Source: Zunongwangia mangrovi (GTDB lineage: Bacteria > Bacteroidota > Bacteroidia > Flavobacteriales > Flavobacteriaceae). Taken from it: 64,000 nt of DNA. The notes under the pieces are model-generated. The model worked only from the letters and a program-made list of their open reading frames with translations, was not told where the DNA came from and ran no database searches. Below, one piece after another: positions 60,931-64,000 of the stretch (position 1 is its first letter; the number at the start of each line of letters is the position of its first letter). The stretch lies in contig NZ_FOKV01000006.1 in the NCBI RefSeq assembly GCF_900112105.1, positions 1-64,000 on the forward strand. The letters are read 5' to 3'. Position numbers and translations under genes: made by a program.

Positions 60931-61015
60931 AAGTAGCTATGGTTGTTTTTATTTGAGCCTACAAATATAACAAACTTTAAATCGAAGAATTAAAGCGAAA
61001 GCTCAATAATTTTTA

Positions 61016-62092
61016 TTAACGTTTTGCTTTTAACAATAAAAAGACGGCCAGTATACCAAATGATATATTTGGGATCCATACTGCTAGTAGCGGCGAAAAG
61101 GTTGATTGCTCGGCAATTGTACCAAAAACCTTATCGAAAAATATAAAAATAAAAGCCAGCGAAATTCCTACAGCCAAATTAACTCCCATTCCTCCGCGAC
61201 GCTTCATCGAGGAAACTGCAACTGCAATAATGGTAAGAATAAATGCTGAAACCGGAATGCTTACACGTTTATAAGCTGCTACCAGATACATATTCATATT
61301 CCCAGATCCACGGCGACTTTCTTTTTCTATAAATTCGTTTAATTCTGAAAAACTTAAAGTTTCAGCGATATAAGTCTCTGGAGTTAATTCATCAAATTCG
61401 AAAGGTAGAATTGTATCTAATCTTGTTTCTTTACTAATTTCATCCCCAAACTCACCTACAACCCTTCTATCGACATTCGATAAAGTGTAGGTAGAATCTT
61501 CAGTATTAAATTTTAACCTGGAAGCACTAATCTTGAATTTAAGTTCATTGCCTTCAAAATGCTCTAAGGTGAAATTACTAGCTGTATGTGTTTTTGGTCT
61601 AAAATGACTGGCATAAATAACCTCATTATCATTTACCTGGCGATATACATCTTTAGTTTCCTGAGTTTCGTGGCCTCTTTTTAAATATTCGTACTTAAAT
61701 TCATTAAAACCTTTACTCGCTTTAGGCGCTAAGAACATACTTAATCCTAATGCAGCGATACAAACGATCGTTGCACCAATTATATAAGGCCTTAAAAATC
61801 GATAAAATGAAACGCCACTACTTAAAAATGCAATAACCTCTGTATTATTAGCCAGTTTAGATGTGAACCAAATTATAGAGAGGAAAAGAAAAAGCGGAAA
61901 TAAAAGATTAGCGAAATAGATTGTAAAATTTAGATAGTATTCGGCTACCTCAACAAAAGGAACTTCATTTTCTAAAATCTTATCGATTTTTTCAGCAAGA
62001 TTAACTGTAATCCCAATAGGAATAAACAGCAACAACATCATACTGAAGGTTCCTAAATAGCGCTTTAAAATGTACCAGTCTAAAATTTTCAA
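61016..62092 (-). CDS. LptF/LptG family lipopolysaccharide export permease
   Basis: 358 residues: three N-terminal membrane helices, a periplasmic beta-jelly-roll (about 145-270) and three C-terminal helices, the LptF/LptG (YjgP/YjgQ) plan. The start ILDWYILKRYLGTFSMMLLLFIPIG is characteristic. With LptB it extracts LPS from the inner membrane. Whether it is LptF or LptG cannot be told with certainty; linkage to tgt (12 bases away) is common in Bacteroidota. Confidence 0.92.
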   Translation of the reverse strand: MKILDWYILKRYLGTFSMMLLLFIPIGITVNLAEKIDKILENEVPFVEVAEYYLNFTIYFANLLFPLFLFLSIIWFTSKLANNTEVIAFLSSGVSFYRFLRPYIIGATIVCIAALGLSMFLAPKASKGFNEFKYEYLKRGHETQETKDVYRQVNDNEVIYASHFRPKTHTASNFTLEHFEGNELKFKISASRLKFNTEDSTYTLSNVDRRVVGEFGDEISKETRLDTILPFEFDELTPETYIAETLSFSELNEFIEKESRRGSGNMNMYLVAAYKRVSIPVSAFILTIIAVAVSSMKRRGGMGVNLAVGISLAFIFIFFDKVFGTIAEQSTFSPLLAVWIPNISFGILAVFLLLKAKR

Positions 62093-62104
62093 ACTACGAT
62101 TTTT

Positions 62105-63235
62105 TTATAGTCTTTTATCCATTTGCTTCACCATCATATCTTTCCAGGTTCTAAAATCTCCTGCTAAAATATGCTTTCTTGCTTCGCGTACCAACCAAAG
62201 ATAAAATCCGAGGTTATGGATGGTTGCAATTTGCTTGCCAAGCATTTCATTAACGGTAAATAAATGACGAACGTATGCTTTAGAATATTGCGTATCTACA
62301 AAAGTGATACCCATATCATCGATTGGTGAAAAATCATCTGCCCACTTCTTATTTTTGATGTTAATGGTACCATGAGCGGTAAAAAGCATTCCGTTTCTTG
62401 CATTTCGGGTAGGCATTACACAATCGAACATATCGATACCTAGAGCGATATTCTCTAAAATATTGATAGGAGTTCCTACTCCCATTAGGTATCTTGGTTT
62501 TTCTTCAGGAAGAATTTCAGTAACCACCTCGGTCATTGCATACATTTCTTCTGCAGGTTCTCCAACAGATAAACCTCCAATAGCATTTCCTTCAGCATTT
62601 CTTGAAGCAATATATTCTGCAGATTGTCTTCTTAGATCTTTATACGTGCTTCCCTGAACGATTGGGAATAAGGTTTGATCGTATCCATAGAGCGGCGGAG
62701 TTTCAGCAAAATGTTTAATACATCTATCTAACCAGCGATGCGTCATATGCATCGATCTTTTTGCATAATTATAATCACATGGATAAGGAGTACATTCATC
62801 AAAAGCCATAATAATATCTGCACCTATCTCTCGCTGAATTTCCATTACATTCTCTGGAGTAAAAACGTGATAAGAACCATCAATATGAGATTTAAACTTT
62901 ACCCCTTCTTCTTTAATTTTTCTTCTACCAGAAAGTGAATACACCTGGTAACCACCACTATCGGTTAAGATATTGCGATCCCAGTTCATAAATTTATGAA
63001 GACCACCTGCTTTTTTAAGAATCTCGGTTTTAGGGCGTAAATAAAGATGATACGTATTTCCTAAAATAATATCTGGATTGATCTCTTGCTTTAGCTCGGT
63101 TTGATGCACTCCTTTTACAGAAGCTACAGTGCCCACAGGCATAAAAATTGGTGTTTCTATTACTCCGTGATCTGTAGTTATCTTACCGGCTCTGGCTTTA
63201 CTAGCGGGATCGGTCTTTAAAAGTTCGAATTCCAT
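62105..63235 (-). CDS. tgt: Queuine tRNA-ribosyltransferase
   Basis: 376 residues from the ATG at 63235, preferred over an upstream in-frame start (63256) since it gives MEFELLKTDPASKARAG, the usual beginning. TIM barrel with LTDSGGYQVYSLSGRRKI (substrate Asp), MAFDECTPYPCDYNYA, AIGGLSVGEP and YLMGVGTPINILENIALGIDMFDCVMPTRNARNG (nucleophile Asp and tRNA contacts). It exchanges guanine 34 for a queuosine precursor in GUN tRNAs. The usual zinc-site cysteines are not obvious near the C terminus: the segment after VRHLFTVNEML lacks a CxCxxC motif. Confidence 0.93.
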   Translation of the reverse strand: MEFELLKTDPASKARAGKITTDHGVIETPIFMPVGTVASVKGVHQTELKQEINPDIILGNTYHLYLRPKTEILKKAGGLHKFMNWDRNILTDSGGYQVYSLSGRRKIKEEGVKFKSHIDGSYHVFTPENVMEIQREIGADIIMAFDECTPYPCDYNYAKRSMHMTHRWLDRCIKHFAETPPLYGYDQTLFPIVQGSTYKDLRRQSAEYIASRNAEGNAIGGLSVGEPAEEMYAMTEVVTEILPEEKPRYLMGVGTPINILENIALGIDMFDCVMPTRNARNGMLFTAHGTINIKNKKWADDFSPIDDMGITFVDTQYSKAYVRHLFTVNEMLGKQIATIHNLGFYLWLVREARKHILAGDFRTWKDMMVKQMDKRL

Positions 63236-63409
63236 ATAAAAAATTAATGGCTGCAAAGATACTTAACATTTCTGCAAATTAAAGTATTAAGATATTCCAA
63301 AAATAAAGTGTAACTTTAACACTTATATAAAATACTCACTCCTTTTCGTTTTGAGAAAGCATATTATTAGCTTATTTTAGCATTAAATATTCACAACAAT
63401 AACTATATA

Positions 63410-64000
63410 ATGGCAAACATTGAAGAATTAAAAAGTTTTGCTACCCAAGTACGCAGGGATATCGTAAGACAAGTTCATAAAGTTAGCTCTGGACACCCTG
63501 GAGGTTCTCTTGGTTGTACAGAATTTTTTGTAGCACTTTATCAGGAAATCATGGATCACGATCCTAGTTTTAATATGGATGGTGTAAATGAAGATCTTTT
63601 CTTCCTTTCTAATGGTCACATTTCTCCTGTATTTTATAGTGTACTTGCTCGTAGCGGATACTTTCCTGTTGAAGAATTAGGAACATTTAGAATGATCGAT
63701 TCTCGCTTGCAAGGACACCCAACAACTCACGAAGGCCTTCCAGGAATACGAATTGCTTCTGGATCATTAGGTCAGGGAATGTCTGTAGCCTTAGGTGCTG
63801 CGCAGGCTAAAAAATTAAATAAAGATAGTAAACTGGTTTATACACTTCATGGTGATGGTGAATTACAGGAAGGACAAAACTGGGAAGCTATTATGTATGC
63901 TGGAGCTAAAGGAGTAGATAATATTATATCTACTGTAGATGTAAACGGCCAGCAGATCGATGGTAGTACAGATACAGTACTTAACATGGGAGACCTAAAA
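63410..64000 (+). CDS. Transketolase, N-terminal subunit (3' end outside window)
   Basis: 197 codons from the ATG at 63410, open to the window edge. It begins MANIEELKSFATQVRRDIVR and has the thiamine-diphosphate motifs SGHPGGSLGCTE, ASGSLGQGMSVALGAA and GDGELQEGQNWEA. The short N terminus and this composition fit the split transketolases of Bacteroidota, in which a second gene supplies the C-terminal half; that gene would lie downstream. It links with rpe in the pentose phosphate pathway. No TAnnTTTG element found directly before it. Confidence 0.93.
   Translation, partial: MANIEELKSFATQVRRDIVRQVHKVSSGHPGGSLGCTEFFVALYQEIMDHDPSFNMDGVNEDLFFLSNGHISPVFYSVLARSGYFPVEELGTFRMIDSRLQGHPTTHEGLPGIRIASGSLGQGMSVALGAAQAKKLNKDSKLVYTLHGDGELQEGQNWEAIMYAGAKGVDNIISTVDVNGQQIDGSTDTVLNMGDLK

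Overview
The window (about 64 kb, AT-rich, dense genes) reads as a chromosomal segment of a marine-type member of the Flavobacteriaceae (Bacteroidota). Reasons: type IX secretion cargo with SprB-type repeats, a PorT homologue, a SusC/SusD pair with a hybrid two-component regulator, a short primary sigma factor without region 1.1, TAnnTTTG promoter elements a few dozen bases before several start codons, few Shine-Dalgarno sequences, and a split transketolase. Genus is not decided by the sequence; a Zunongwangia/Gramella/Salegentibacter-like organism is a guess.

Layout: 1-6375 is the 3' part of a giant secreted repeat protein. 6.5-28.3 kb is mostly housekeeping: rsmG, a lipid desaturase, aspartate aminotransferase, TrkH/TrkA potassium uptake, menG-porT, a SpoU methyltransferase, a BamA/TamA-like outer-membrane protein, fbaA, accD, rpsO, pnp, rpoD, a BLUF blue-light sensor, lplA, rpe and a YpdA-type reductase. 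The rpoD gene is framed by unusual non-coding DNA: a REP-like pair and a structured element upstream, and two 126-bp copies of a double-hairpin element downstream. 28.4-31.3 kb holds a DUF1835 protein, an unknown 119-aa protein and a sugar porter; the last two sit between two inverted copies of a ~90-bp repeat.

31.4-56.3 kb is a polysaccharide utilisation locus (PUL). On the minus strand, in transcription order: SusC, SusD, a BNR_4 propeller enzyme, GH88, GH2, then after a 279-bp gap GH16, DUF2264, a GH43 like exo-beta-1,3-galactanases, a GH43-GH43 fusion, another GH43, a collapsed GH43 pseudogene and a last GH43. Divergently, a 1350-aa hybrid two-component regulator and a DUF4861 lipoprotein. 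This enzyme set best fits type II arabinogalactan (galactan backbone, arabinose side chains, rhamnose/glucuronate caps); that substrate call is inference. 56.3-64 kb returns to core genes: yjbQ, a small membrane protein, an asparagine-synthetase-B-like protein, dnaB, accA, an LptF/LptG permease, tgt and the start of a transketolase N-terminal subunit.

The most unusual signals are the two 126-bp double-hairpin copies behind rpoD, whose only two differences form a compensatory base pair; the structured element before rpoD; a GH43 gene collapsed to its two ends inside the PUL; the inverted repeat pair around the sugar porter; a BLUF protein with Tyr and Cys where the usual Trp and Met stand; and an AccD without its zinc-ribbon cysteines.
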